DNA from: Chlamydiota bacterium
GTDB lineage: Bacteria; Auribacterota; Tritonobacteria; UBA1439
Assembly: GCA_012729785.1 (NCBI GenBank)
Contig: JAAYCL010000025.1
Span: forward strand, 1 to 64,000
DNA length: 64,000 nucleotides
Direction of reading: 5' to 3'
The position numbers and the translations under genes are program-made. The notes under the pieces were generated by a model, which was not told the DNA's origin, did not search any database, and was given only the letters and a program-made list of their open reading frames with translations. This document shows positions 34,983 through 42,444 of the stretch, one piece after another. Each line of letters begins with the position of its first letter. The first letter of the stretch is position 1.

Positions 34983-35204
34983 CTATTCGGCCACGAACGG
35001 AAGCAGGGCGATCTGGCGCGCCTGCTTGATCGCGCGCGCAAGGCGCCGCTGGTGCGGCGCGCAGGTGCCGGTGATACGGCTGGGCAGGATCTTGCCCTTC
35101 TCCGTGATCATCTTCCTGAGCATCCCCACGTCGCGGTAGTTGATATCGTCCACCTTGTCGACGCAGAATCTGCACTTCTTCTTCCTGACGAACACCTTTT
35201 TCAT
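34983..35204 (-). CDS. rpsR: 30S ribosomal protein S18
   Basis: A 73-residue S18 with the usual [19 protein letters not shown] start and a basic tail ([21 protein letters not shown]). Cys residues at the N-terminus (C11, C14) mark a zinc-type variant often seen in bacteria with duplicate S18 genes; whether a second copy exists cannot be told. It lies 73 bases after ssb. Confidence 0.97.
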   Translation of the reverse strand: MKKVFVRKKKCRFCVDKVDDINYRDVGMLRKMITEKGKILPSRITGTCAPHQRRLARAIKQARQIALLPFVAE

Positions 35205-35277
35205 CCGATGCGGCCTCCGGTCCGCGTCTCGTTACGCCGTCGCGCGCCCGCACGCCGCCCCGCGCGCCCCGCGATCC

Positions 35278-35748
35278 TCAGAAGGGAACGTCCACGTCCC
35301 CCGCGCCCTCGCCCGCGGCGGGCACATCGTCGACGGGAGGACGGTCGACGTCGAGGACCTCGTCGGGCATCTCCTGCGCCCTGCCGCCCTTGCCGCCCGC
35401 GGCGCCGCCTCTCCCCTCGCCCCGTCCGAGGAACTGCACGATGGCCGCCCGCACCCGGTGCCTGCTTCTCTTCTCCCCCTCGGCGGTCTCCCAGGTGTCG
35501 AGCTGGAGGCGCCCCTCCACGAAGATCGGCGACCCCTTCTTGAGGTACTCCGAAGCGGTCTCCGCCTGCCGCCCCCAGGCGACCACGTCCACGTAGCAGG
35601 TCTCTTCCTTCCTCTCGCCGGTCTTGCTCGCGAAGCTGCTGGTGACCGCGAGGCGCAGGTCCGCGACGGCGGCGCCGCCCGGCGTGTAGCGGAGCGTCGG
35701 GTCCTTCGTGAGATTGCCGATGAGGAATACCCTGTTCAGACTGGCCAT
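35278..35748 (-). CDS. ssb: Single-stranded DNA-binding protein
   Basis: A 156-residue SSB. The OB fold covers about residues 1-110 (MASLNRVFLIGNLTKDPTLRYTP split by the usual loops, then FVEGRLQLDTWE), followed by a Gly-rich linker and an acidic tip ending DVDVPF, close to the DDDIPF partner-binding consensus. It is between rpsF (144 bases upstream) and rpsR. Confidence 0.95.
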   Translation of the reverse strand: MASLNRVFLIGNLTKDPTLRYTPGGAAVADLRLAVTSSFASKTGERKEETCYVDVVAWGRQAETASEYLKKGSPIFVEGRLQLDTWETAEGEKRSRHRVRAAIVQFLGRGEGRGGAAGGKGGRAQEMPDEVLDVDRPPVDDVPAAGEGAGDVDVPF

Positions 35749-35892
35749 TGGAACCTCCCTCGCCTCCCGCTGTGCGCTCCGTGGTGGCCCGCGCGTCCGA
35801 CTCCTCCCGCCGCGCCGCCGCGGTCGGGTCCGCCGACCGGGGGGGGCCGCACCCCTCCCCCCCGCCTCTCTTCTGCTCCCGGTATCGCCCTC

Positions 35893-36237
35893 TCAGGCGG
35901 TCTTCGCCGGCTCGGGGGCGGGGGCGGGCGGGGGGGCGGGTTTGACCGGCGGCGGCGTGTATACCGTGATCATGTGCCGCAGCAGGCCCGGATTCACCCG
36001 CAACCGTTTGTTCAACCCCTCCATCGCCGGCCCCTCGATCCGGAAACGGACGATGAGACAGCAGCCGTCGTTGTGCTTCTTGATCTGGTAGGCGAGACGC
36101 TGTTTGGGGGAGAGGGAGCACTCGACGATCGTTCCGCCCGCCTTCGTGATCTCCCCCGAGATCCCCTCGGCGACCTTGGCGGTCTGCTCCTCGGGGAGAT
36201 CCGGCTTCAGTATGAACATCCCTTCGTACAATTTCAA
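35893..36237 (-). CDS. rpsF: 30S ribosomal protein S6, TTG start
   Basis: A 114-residue S6 (LKLYEGMFILKPDL at the start, YQIKKHNDGCCLIVRF in the core). The true start is TTG at 36237-36235: AAAGGAGG lies eight bases upstream and the protein then begins as S6 normally does; an ATG 18 codons upstream has no such site and lies at the predicted transcription start. The last 20 residues are a Pro/Ala tail of unusual composition. It is the first gene of the long rpsF-to-DUF374 run. Confidence 0.95.
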   Translation of the reverse strand: MKLYEGMFILKPDLPEEQTAKVAEGISGEITKAGGTIVECSLSPKQRLAYQIKKHNDGCCLIVRFRIEGPAMEGLNKRLRVNPGLLRHMITVYTPPPVKPAPPPAPAPEPAKTA

Positions 36238-36279
36238 TCCACACCCCTCCTTTTTCGTTCCCGGCGCTACACGGGCATC

Positions 36280-36308
36280 ATCGTAGCACACGCGCGGACG
36301 CCCGACAA
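36280..36308 (-). promoter_or_regulatory. Promoter of the rpsF-ssb-rpsR-rplI-dnaB-bamA-lpx run
   Basis: On the minus strand: -35 TTGTCG (36308-36303), 17-base spacer ending in TGC (extended -10), -10 TACGAT (36285-36280). The leader before the TTG start of rpsF is about 36 bases. Confidence 0.7.
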
Positions 36309-36376
36309 TCCGGAAAGGCCGCGCCCCTGTCCTCCCCGGGACGTGGAGGACACGGGACCGCAGATCCCCGCGCGCC

Positions 36377-36946
36377 TCATCCCGCCGGGCCGGCGTTGAA
36401 TCGGTTCATCGCCCCGTGCACGCCGCTCCGGAGTATCTCCTCCACGGCGTCCGCAGCCCGCTGTCGGGCGCTGTCGGCCGCGGCGCGTTCGGGGCCCGAG
36501 AACCTGCCCAGCACGTGCCGCACCTGATCCCCGGGAGGCGCGCCGATCCCGACACGCACCCGCGCAAACCCCTCCGTCCCGAGACAGGCGATGATCGACT
36601 CGAGCCCCTTGTGCCCGCCCGCGCCGCCGCCGGGACGCACCCGGACCCGCCCGAGCTCGAGGGCGATGTCGTCGCTCACCACGATGAGGTCGTCCGCCTC
36701 GCAGTCGAACCAGCGGACCAGCGACGCGACCGCCGCGCCGCTCACGTTCATGTAGGTCCTCGGCCGCGCGAGCGTGACCGTCGCGCCGCCGACAACCGCC
36801 CTCCCCGCCCAGGCCTTGAGCCGCCACTTCCTCGCGAGTGTGCAGCCGGCCCGCGCGGCGAGCAGTTCGACCACCTCCGCGCCGATGTTGTGCCGGGTCC
36901 CTTCGTACTCCGCGCCGGGATTGCCCAGGCCGACGATCAGTTTCAT
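36377..36946 (-). CDS. pth: Peptidyl-tRNA hydrolase
   Basis: Releases tRNA from prematurely dropped peptidyl-tRNA. The 189-residue protein starts MKLIVGLGNPGAEYEGTRHN, has the catalytic His in TRHNIG, then YMNVSGAAV and GGGAGGHKGLESI with the conserved Asp in VSDDIALELG. The ATG at 36946 matches the family start; a longer frame upstream is not needed. It follows rplY, a common pairing, after a gap of 155 bases in which nothing else is recognised. Confidence 0.96.
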   Translation of the reverse strand: MKLIVGLGNPGAEYEGTRHNIGAEVVELLAARAGCTLARKWRLKAWAGRAVVGGATVTLARPRTYMNVSGAAVASLVRWFDCEADDLIVVSDDIALELGRVRVRPGGGAGGHKGLESIIACLGTEGFARVRVGIGAPPGDQVRHVLGRFSGPERAAADSARQRAADAVEEILRSGVHGAMNRFNAGPAG

Positions 36947-37101
36947 GGCGTGCGCGCCGCCCGCGGCGGAGGGCCGGTGTGGAATGCGCCCGGGCGGCAG
37001 GCGGCAGCCGCCTTTGCAGCGGCCCGACGCCGGAGATCCTCGCCCTCCCACTCACGCCGGCGCGGCCGCGCGGAAGTCCCGGCAGGAAACGGGGGCACGG
37101 C

Positions 37102-37875
37102 CTACTCCTTGCCCTTCCCCTTGCCCTTGCCGCCCTCCCTCTCCTTGCCCTTGCCCCCCTCCTTCTCCTCGGCCTTTGCGCCCTCCTTGGCCTCTCCCTT
37201 GGCGCCCTCCTTCTCCTCGCCCTCGGCCTTCTTCTCCTCGCCCTCCGCCGGAGCGCCCTCGGCGGCCGCGCCCTCTGCCGGGGCGGCCTCCTCGACCTTC
37301 TCCGCCTTGGGCACGGAGACGGTGAAGAGCGTGAGATCCGCGTCGTCGAGGATCTCGACCCCCGCCGGGACCTTCAGGTCGGAGATCTTGACGCTGTCGC
37401 CGATGTTGAGCCCGCTCACGTCCACGGTGATCGCCTCGGGGAGGTCGGTGGGCAGACACTCGACCTCGACCTCGCGCAGGATCTGTTCGAGGATCCCGCC
37501 CAGCGTCACCCCCACCGGGTCTCCGGTGCGGACGATGGCGACCTGCGCGACCAGTTTCTCGGTCATCGAGATCGCCGCGAAATCGACATGGATCACCGCG
37601 TCCTTAATATTGTCGCGCTGGACCTCCTTCACGATCACGGTCTTCTTGAACGGCGCATCCAGCCCCTCCCCCGAGATCTGGAGGTCGATGATCGAGCTGT
37701 CGCCGCCCTTGCCGTGCAGGATCCTGTGCAACTCCTTGCCGTCCACGCCGATCAAGATGTTCTCCTTCACGTCACCGTAGAGCACCCCGGGGATGATCCC
37801 GCTCCTGCGCATCCGCCGGACGTTCCTCGTCCCGTGCTGGGTCCTCACCTGTGCGTTCAGTTGCATCCGCGCCAT
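37102..37875 (-). CDS. rplY: 50S ribosomal protein L25 (CTC/TL5 type) with Lys-Glu-Gly-rich tail
   Basis: A 257-residue long-form L25. Residues 1-95 are the 5S-rRNA-binding domain (QVRTQHGTRNVRRMRRSG, IPGVLYGD), 96-190 the TL5 beta domain (CLPTDLPEAITVDVSGL). From about 195 the chain is an acidic Ala/Glu stretch followed by imperfect repeats of a KEG unit (EEKEGAKGEAKEGAKAEEK, then GKGKGKGKE). Tails occur in other CTC proteins, but this one is long and repetitive at the DNA level too. The ATG at 37875 gives the normal start MARMQLNAQ. Confidence 0.93.
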   Translation of the reverse strand: MARMQLNAQVRTQHGTRNVRRMRRSGIIPGVLYGDVKENILIGVDGKELHRILHGKGGDSSIIDLQISGEGLDAPFKKTVIVKEVQRDNIKDAVIHVDFAAISMTEKLVAQVAIVRTGDPVGVTLGGILEQILREVEVECLPTDLPEAITVDVSGLNIGDSVKISDLKVPAGVEILDDADLTLFTVSVPKAEKVEEAAPAEGAAAEGAPAEGEEKKAEGEEKEGAKGEAKEGAKAEEKEGGKGKEREGGKGKGKGKE

Positions 37876-37960
37876 ATCCGATGTCTCCTTCCCCCGCCCG
37901 TCACCGGGCGACCGTTGCCCCGTACAGATGTCGATCGCCGCGCCCCTTAGGGCCGGGCGA

Positions 37961-39229
37961 TCAATCGTTTCCGCGTTTCCCTCGCCGTATCGGCTTCGCC
38001 GGCACGCCGGCCACCACGCCGCCGGCGGGAACATCCCTGCCCCGCAACACGACCGAGCCCGCGCCCGTGACGGCCCCGTCGCCGACCTTGACCGGCGCGA
38101 CCAGCGTCGTCCCGCTCCCGATGAACGCTCCGTCCCCGATCTCGGTCCGGTGCTTTTCCCTGCCGTCGTAGTTGGCGGTGACCGTCCCGGCGCCGATATT
38201 GGCGCCCTTCCCCACCGCCGCGTCGCCGAGGTAGCTCAGGTGCAGGGCCTTCGCGCCGCTCCCGATCGTCGAGGCCTTCACCTCGACGAAGTTCCCGATC
38301 TCCGCGCCGTCCTCGAGGATCGTCCCCGCCCGGATGTGGCTGAACGGACCGATCCGGCAGCCGACGCCGACCCTGGCGGGCCCCGACAGCACCGAGAACG
38401 GGCGGATGATCGTGTCCCGGCCGATGGAGACGGAGGCCTCTATGTAGGTGCTCCCCGGGTCGACGATCGTGACCCCGTTGCGCATATGCGCCTTCTGGAT
38501 GCGGCGCTGGAGCAGCCCCTCCATCCTGGCGAGGTCATCGCGGCTGTTGATGCCGAGCACCTCGCCCGGATCCTCCGTCCGCACCGCCTCGACGATTCCT
38601 CCGCCGGCCGCCAGCAGCTCGATGGCGTCCGTGAGGTAGAACTCCCGCTGCCGGTTCTCCGGCGACAGCCGGTCGAGCACCCCGAGCAGCGAAGGGATGT
38701 CGAAGAGGTAGCTCCCCGAGTTGATCTCCTCCACCGCCTTCTGGAATCTGTCGGCGTCCTTTTCCTCGACGATCTTGTGCGGCTTCCCGTTGGCCCGCCT
38801 GAGGACCCTGCCGTAGCCGGTCGGGTTTTTCAGCACCGCCGTCAGGAGCGTGCAGACGGCGCCGGAGGCCCGGTGCGTTTCCCGCAGCATCGTCAGCGTT
38901 TCGGCGGTGATCAGCGGCACGTCGCCGCTCAGCAGGAGAAGGTCCCCCCCGGCGCGTTCGAACAGCGGCCGCGCCTGCATCACCGCGTGTCCGGTGCCCC
39001 GCTGCTCCTCTTGCAGGACGAAGTCCACCCCCTCGCCGGCCGCCTTCTTCACCCGTTCCGCGTCGTGCCCGACGACGACGGCGATCCTCTCCGGCTCGAG
39101 CGCGCGGGCGGCCTCGACCACGTAGCTGATGATCGGCCTTCCGGCCAGCGCGTGGGACACCTTCCCGTACGCGCTCTTCATCCGCTTCCCCTCGCCCGCG
39201 GCGAGGATGACGCACGTAAGGCTCTTCAT
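37961..39229 (-). CDS. glmU: Bifunctional UDP-GlcNAc pyrophosphorylase / glucosamine-1-P acetyltransferase
   Basis: Makes UDP-GlcNAc, the entry substrate for LpxA and peptidoglycan. The 422-residue protein has the nucleotidyltransferase domain (about 1-230; VILAAGEGKRMKS, LLLSGDVPLI) and a left-handed beta-helix (about 250-410; KALHLSYLGDAAVGKGANIGAG across the acetyltransferase site, then NYDGREKHRTEIG). It is about 30 residues shorter than E. coli GlmU, ending soon after the last coil. The upstream 176 bases to tRNA-Gln are AT-rich with a possible -10 (TAATAT) but no clear -35. Confidence 0.95.
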   Translation of the reverse strand: MKSLTCVILAAGEGKRMKSAYGKVSHALAGRPIISYVVEAARALEPERIAVVVGHDAERVKKAAGEGVDFVLQEEQRGTGHAVMQARPLFERAGGDLLLLSGDVPLITAETLTMLRETHRASGAVCTLLTAVLKNPTGYGRVLRRANGKPHKIVEEKDADRFQKAVEEINSGSYLFDIPSLLGVLDRLSPENRQREFYLTDAIELLAAGGGIVEAVRTEDPGEVLGINSRDDLARMEGLLQRRIQKAHMRNGVTIVDPGSTYIEASVSIGRDTIIRPFSVLSGPARVGVGCRIGPFSHIRAGTILEDGAEIGNFVEVKASTIGSGAKALHLSYLGDAAVGKGANIGAGTVTANYDGREKHRTEIGDGAFIGSGTTLVAPVKVGDGAVTGAGSVVLRGRDVPAGGVVAGVPAKPIRRGKRGND

Positions 39230-39405
39230 CTCCCCGATCCCGCACCCCCCGCCCGGCCGTTCCCCTGCGAGGAGAAGGCGGCGAATCCTGCCCTCTCACC
39301 CGTACTAGTCGCGAAAAACGGAAAAATATTACGGAATACTTTCGTCGCCGAACGATTTTCCCGCCCTGTGCGATCCAGTTCCCCACAGACGAGAAACGGC
39401 TATAC

Positions 39406-39479
39406 TGGCTGCCCGGCGAGGACTCGAACCTCGAAACTCGGCTCCAAAGGCCGATGTGTTTCCATTACACCACCGGGCA
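39406..39479 (-). tRNA. tRNA-Gln (anticodon TTG)
   Basis: A 74-base tRNA with encoded CCA. Acceptor stem TGCCCGG/CCGGGCA, discriminator G, anticodon loop CTTTGGA (TTG), T-loop GGTTCGAGTCC. A consensus promoter lies about 220 bases upstream. Confidence 0.95.
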
Positions 39480-39702
39480 ACGGCATCACCGTCCGCGGCG
39501 GCCGTGCGCGCCTTCCACCGGGCGCGCCGGGCACCCTCGCCGGGCGCACAACTCCTCTCCGGCAAAGCCCGGGCCTTCGCGGCATGTAGACGCACAACAG
39601 GAGAGACGGTAGCGCAAGTGGAAGGCGGCCTTCCCCAACCGCCGCTGGGGCAATCCCGGCAGGATACCACTTCACACCGCTCCCCGATTCCGAACGCCGA
39701 CA
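39480..39702 (-). other. About 215-base transcribed leader before tRNA-Gln, possible small RNA
   Basis: This gene-free stretch lies between a consensus promoter and tRNA-Gln. On the minus strand it contains pairable segments: AAGTGG with CCACTT around a hairpin CCCCA...TGGGG, and CTCTCC with GGAGAG. No known RNA family (SRP, 6S, tmRNA, RNase P) was matched, and no convincing protein frame exists. It may be just a processed tRNA leader. Confidence 0.3.
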
Positions 39703-39731
39703 ATCATATACCAGCCTTCTTCCCGCGTCAA
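39703..39731 (-). promoter_or_regulatory. Strong promoter upstream of tRNA-Gln
   Basis: On the minus strand: -35 TTGACG (39731-39726), 17-base spacer, -10 TATGAT (39708-39703). The predicted start is near 39696. Confidence 0.7.
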
Positions 39732-40358
39732 CCGTGCAATTCAGGCGTCATGCCCGGCAACGAAGGGGGTAACGCATTCGAATATCGAAAAGTGAAACAG
39801 CACGCCACCCACAGCGGGGAGACGGGAAGCGGATCGATCCCCTTCCCGATCGCGTTCTCGTCTTCGATCCGGATCCCGATAGCGATTTGGATACTCGGCA
39901 ACTCCAGAGGCCACGGCGCATGCGGCGGAATACCGTTGTTTCAGTATCGCTGCCACGCGGCCGCGTTTGTCAAAGCTCCAGATGCCGTTTGTGTCCCGAT
40001 CGAATGTTTTATGTATGATAGTACATTCTTTTGCACTTTTTTTGCCCTATTATCTACTATCCTTGCGTAAATTGTTCTTTTCATCGTCGCTGCTGCGCGC
40101 TCTTTTCGATTGGGGGGGTATTTGGGAGAATCCCCTTTGGATGGATGGCTGTTCCGTCTTTGGATTGCGCGCGGGGGGCGCTGAGCCCGATTTTCCGTCT
40201 CGATGTCGAGGGGCGGGTTCCGGCGGGCGAAATGATGCGGAAACTTCCGCACACAACGGGTGCCGGGGGGCGTGCTCCAGGCGCGTGACACGGACGCCGG
40301 AAACCGCATCCTGGTTCGACGCTGCGGCCGGGCGCAGGGTGCGTCCCGGGGCCCCTCA
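39732..40358. other. Gene-free, lower-GC region between two tRNA genes
   Basis: About 630 bases with no supportable gene. GC is clearly below the flanks, and 40000-40090 is markedly AT-rich with runs such as cactttttttgcc. A plus-strand open frame crosses part of it but runs into tRNA-Gln and has no recognisable features. Nothing identifiable was seen. Confidence 0.6.
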
Positions 40359-40381
40359 CAAAAGCCGTTATAAAGGACGGC
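40359..40381 (-). terminator. Short intrinsic terminator after the CAT tRNA
   Basis: On the minus strand a 5-bp stem (GCCGT/ACGGC, loop CCTTTATA) is followed by TTTTG, 12 bases after the tRNA 3' end. Confidence 0.5.
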
Positions 40382-40393
40382 ACAGCGCGTACA

Positions 40394-40468
<75 letters not shown>

Positions 40469-40537
40469 AACTACTTCACGTGCCATTAGATAAGAATTGC
40501 CTCGGATTGCGCGAAATGCGCTGGGGTCCTGCTGGTG

Positions 40538-40879
40538 TCACGTAGAATATGTTTCTGTCCACTTGAGCATCTCCACCGCCCGGATCTTGCTCTCTGTCGG
40601 ATGCACGTATCCCATCGCCGTCTCCATAGGCGCATCCCCTAGGATTACCTTCACCACCGGCATACTCACGTTGGCGAGTACCAGTCGCGTGACGAACGTG
40701 TGCCTCAAGTCGCGAAACCGGCAGTAGCCTATCCGTGATCTCCTCACATGGTTCAGGAAGCCTGTCTTCACATCATCGCAGGGACTGCCCTCTTGGCGAA
40801 ACACAAATATGCCATCTTTGGGCCGGTGCTTCAATATCTCGTGCAGTTCGTATCTCGTGCACTTCGGGGGTAATGGGGA
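40538..40879 (-). pseudogene. Tyrosine recombinase remnant (C-terminal catalytic part)
   Basis: An open frame of about 114 codons, bounded upstream by TGA (40882-40880), encodes only the C-terminal half of an integrase. FRDLRHTFVTRLV and VVKVILGDAPMETAMGYVHPT match the phage-integrase motifs. Numbering from the TTG at 40834, Arg44 and nucleophile Tyr76 remain, but the HxxR His is Arg41 and the LGH His is Asp67. The N-terminal DNA-binding and core domains are absent. It lies 70 bases from the tRNA, on its 5' side, so it does not show the usual integration at a tRNA 3' end. Codon use is less GC-rich than in neighbours, consistent with a decayed foreign element. Confidence 0.75.
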
Positions 40880-40967
40880 TCAGACCTGCCCTCGCAGTCG
40901 AGAAGAACGTGTTAGCCGCATCGATCGTTTCGCGCGGGTGTGTGTCGCCGAGGGCGTCCCCACGAGG

Positions 40968-42392
40968 TCAGCGCCAGCCGTAGGCGCGGCCATCGGCATA
41001 GGGTCTTCCCCGATCCACCGCGAAACCGGGCTCCCGCGAAGCGGCGGGGGCGGCGAAGTTGACCCTGGCGCTGAAGGAGACCGTCGTCCAGCCGCTCGCG
41101 AGGGGATCGCTTCCCGCGGCGACCTCGATGGCGTCGCTGAATCCATCCCCGTCGGTGTCGGACCTCAGCGCATCCGTGTCCGTCCCTCCGGAGTTGGTTA
41201 TGGGGTCGTACGGGTCATACGCCGCGCTCCCGTCGTGATGAACCTCGTCGCGGTCGGGGAGGCCGTCATCGTCGCTGTCAACTTCGTACGGATCGGTCCC
41301 GTGCGCAGCCTCCTCGTCATCGGTCAGCCCGTCCCGGTCGGTGTCCGCGCCCGCGCTGTGCCCGTACGACAGGGCGACCCTCGACTGGCCGACGGAGGGG
41401 ATGTCGTAGCGCGCGGAGAGCTTCTCGATGGCCTGATAGTCTCCGGCGATCTCCCAGAGCGAGGCATAGTATCCGCCGGCGTAGAGGGTTCCCGTCACAC
41501 GATCGCGCACGAAATCGAAGATGGTCATCGGCAGCGTCAGGCTCGGCCCCCCCGCGGGGAGTTCCCCGAGGAATGTGTCTGCATACGGGTCCAGTTTGAC
41601 GAGGCGCCGGGGGCCCGAACCGGGGGCGATGTAGGTGCAGGCGAGAAGGTCGTGCCCTCCCCCCGCCCGCGGGACGAAAAACTGATGCGGGAGGAAGTGC
41701 CCGGACACTTCCGGCGGGCCGCGCGTGTAGGCGACGTCGCTGTAACCCTGCAGGTAGCCGAGATCGCTCCCGTCTTCGACGTCAAACTTCCGGATGTGAT
41801 TTTCAAAGCCGGTGCCCGCGTAGACGATCCGGTCATCCTCCGGGTCAAAGCATATCCAGCACTCGTCGTAAAAATACGACGGCTCCGGGTACGGCCTGTC
41901 GGCGATCACCTTCACCGCCCCGGCGGAGCCCTCCCGCATCTCGAATATGCCCCTCTGCGAATGGTAGAAGCAGCCGACGTAGATGCGGCCGGTGGAGGGG
42001 CGCACCGCCATACTGAAGAAATTGGGATACTGCGGGGCGCCGTTCTGGTAGTAGACGAGGGTCCCGTACACCCTCGACGCCCCCTTCGTCCCGTCGGAGT
42101 TGATCTCGAACTCGAGAAGCTGCGACGAATCTATGTTCCCCACGTACAGCCTCCCGTTCACCGGGTGGACGGCCATCGCCGCGGGGACCGAGAGCCCGTC
42201 GCCGGGCCCGGCGAATTCGATCAGCGTGTAGGCGTCGGGGCCCTCCAGCGGTATCCTGAATACCCTGTTGTTGTGCTCGTGCTCCCCCGCGTCAAAAAAG
42301 CAGATGAAAAGCTGCCTGACATCGGCGCACGCGGAACGCGCCACGCCGCCGAAGGCGATGAGACCGATGAGCATGGCGAGTAGTAACTTCAC
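40968..42392 (-). CDS. Secreted protein with propeller-like region and Asp-rich Ca-binding-type repeats, probably C-terminally truncated
   Basis: A 474-residue protein of unknown function. A signal peptide (1-24, LLLAMLIGLIAFGGVARSACA) precedes about 300 residues with repeating motifs such as MAVHPVNGRLYVGN and MAVRPSTGRIYVGC, typical of beta-propeller blades. Residues about 350-430 hold three thrombospondin-type-3-like repeats (DTDRDGLTDDEE, DSDDDGLPDRDE, DTDGDGFSDAIE), often found near cell-surface anchors. The chain stops just after FAVDRGRPYADGRAYGWR, a string that usually opens a further carbohydrate-binding-like domain, so the C-terminus seems lost next to the integrase remnant. The start is GTG at 42392 with no ribosome-binding site. 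Confidence 0.7.
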   Translation of the reverse strand: MKLLLAMLIGLIAFGGVARSACADVRQLFICFFDAGEHEHNNRVFRIPLEGPDAYTLIEFAGPGDGLSVPAAMAVHPVNGRLYVGNIDSSQLLEFEINSDGTKGASRVYGTLVYYQNGAPQYPNFFSMAVRPSTGRIYVGCFYHSQRGIFEMREGSAGAVKVIADRPYPEPSYFYDECWICFDPEDDRIVYAGTGFENHIRKFDVEDGSDLGYLQGYSDVAYTRGPPEVSGHFLPHQFFVPRAGGGHDLLACTYIAPGSGPRRLVKLDPYADTFLGELPAGGPSLTLPMTIFDFVRDRVTGTLYAGGYYASLWEIAGDYQAIEKLSARYDIPSVGQSRVALSYGHSAGADTDRDGLTDDEEAAHGTDPYEVDSDDDGLPDRDEVHHDGSAAYDPYDPITNSGGTDTDALRSDTDGDGFSDAIEVAAGSDPLASGWTTVSFSARVNFAAPAASREPGFAVDRGRPYADGRAYGWR

Positions 42393-42399
42393 TGATATG

Positions 42400-42429
42400 A
42401 ATATACCATAGCCGGGCCGGCCATTCTAA
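42400..42429 (-). promoter_or_regulatory. Promoter placed for a near-leaderless transcript
   Basis: On the minus strand: -35-like TTAGAA (42429-42424), 18-base spacer ending in TGG, -10 TATATT (42405-42400). The GTG start is 7 bases after the -10, so the mRNA would begin at or next to the start codon. The -35 is weak. Confidence 0.45.
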
Positions 42430-42444
42430 TTGAGCATATCCGCG

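Noticed and set aside
35749-35892. S6:S18 autoregulatory RNA between ssb and rpsF
   Set aside because: A 6-bp hairpin (ggtcgg/ccgacc, 35823-35839) is present, but it is downstream of rpsF and lacks the bulged CCG element.
39480-39700. 6S RNA, SRP RNA or a further tRNA in the leader of tRNA-Gln
   Set aside because: Some pairing exists, but the conserved bubble of 6S, the SRP tetraloop helix and any cloverleaf are missing.
39456-40070. A 204-codon plus-strand open frame between the tRNA genes
   Set aside because: It begins inside tRNA-Gln, has no ribosome-binding site and no recognisable motif.
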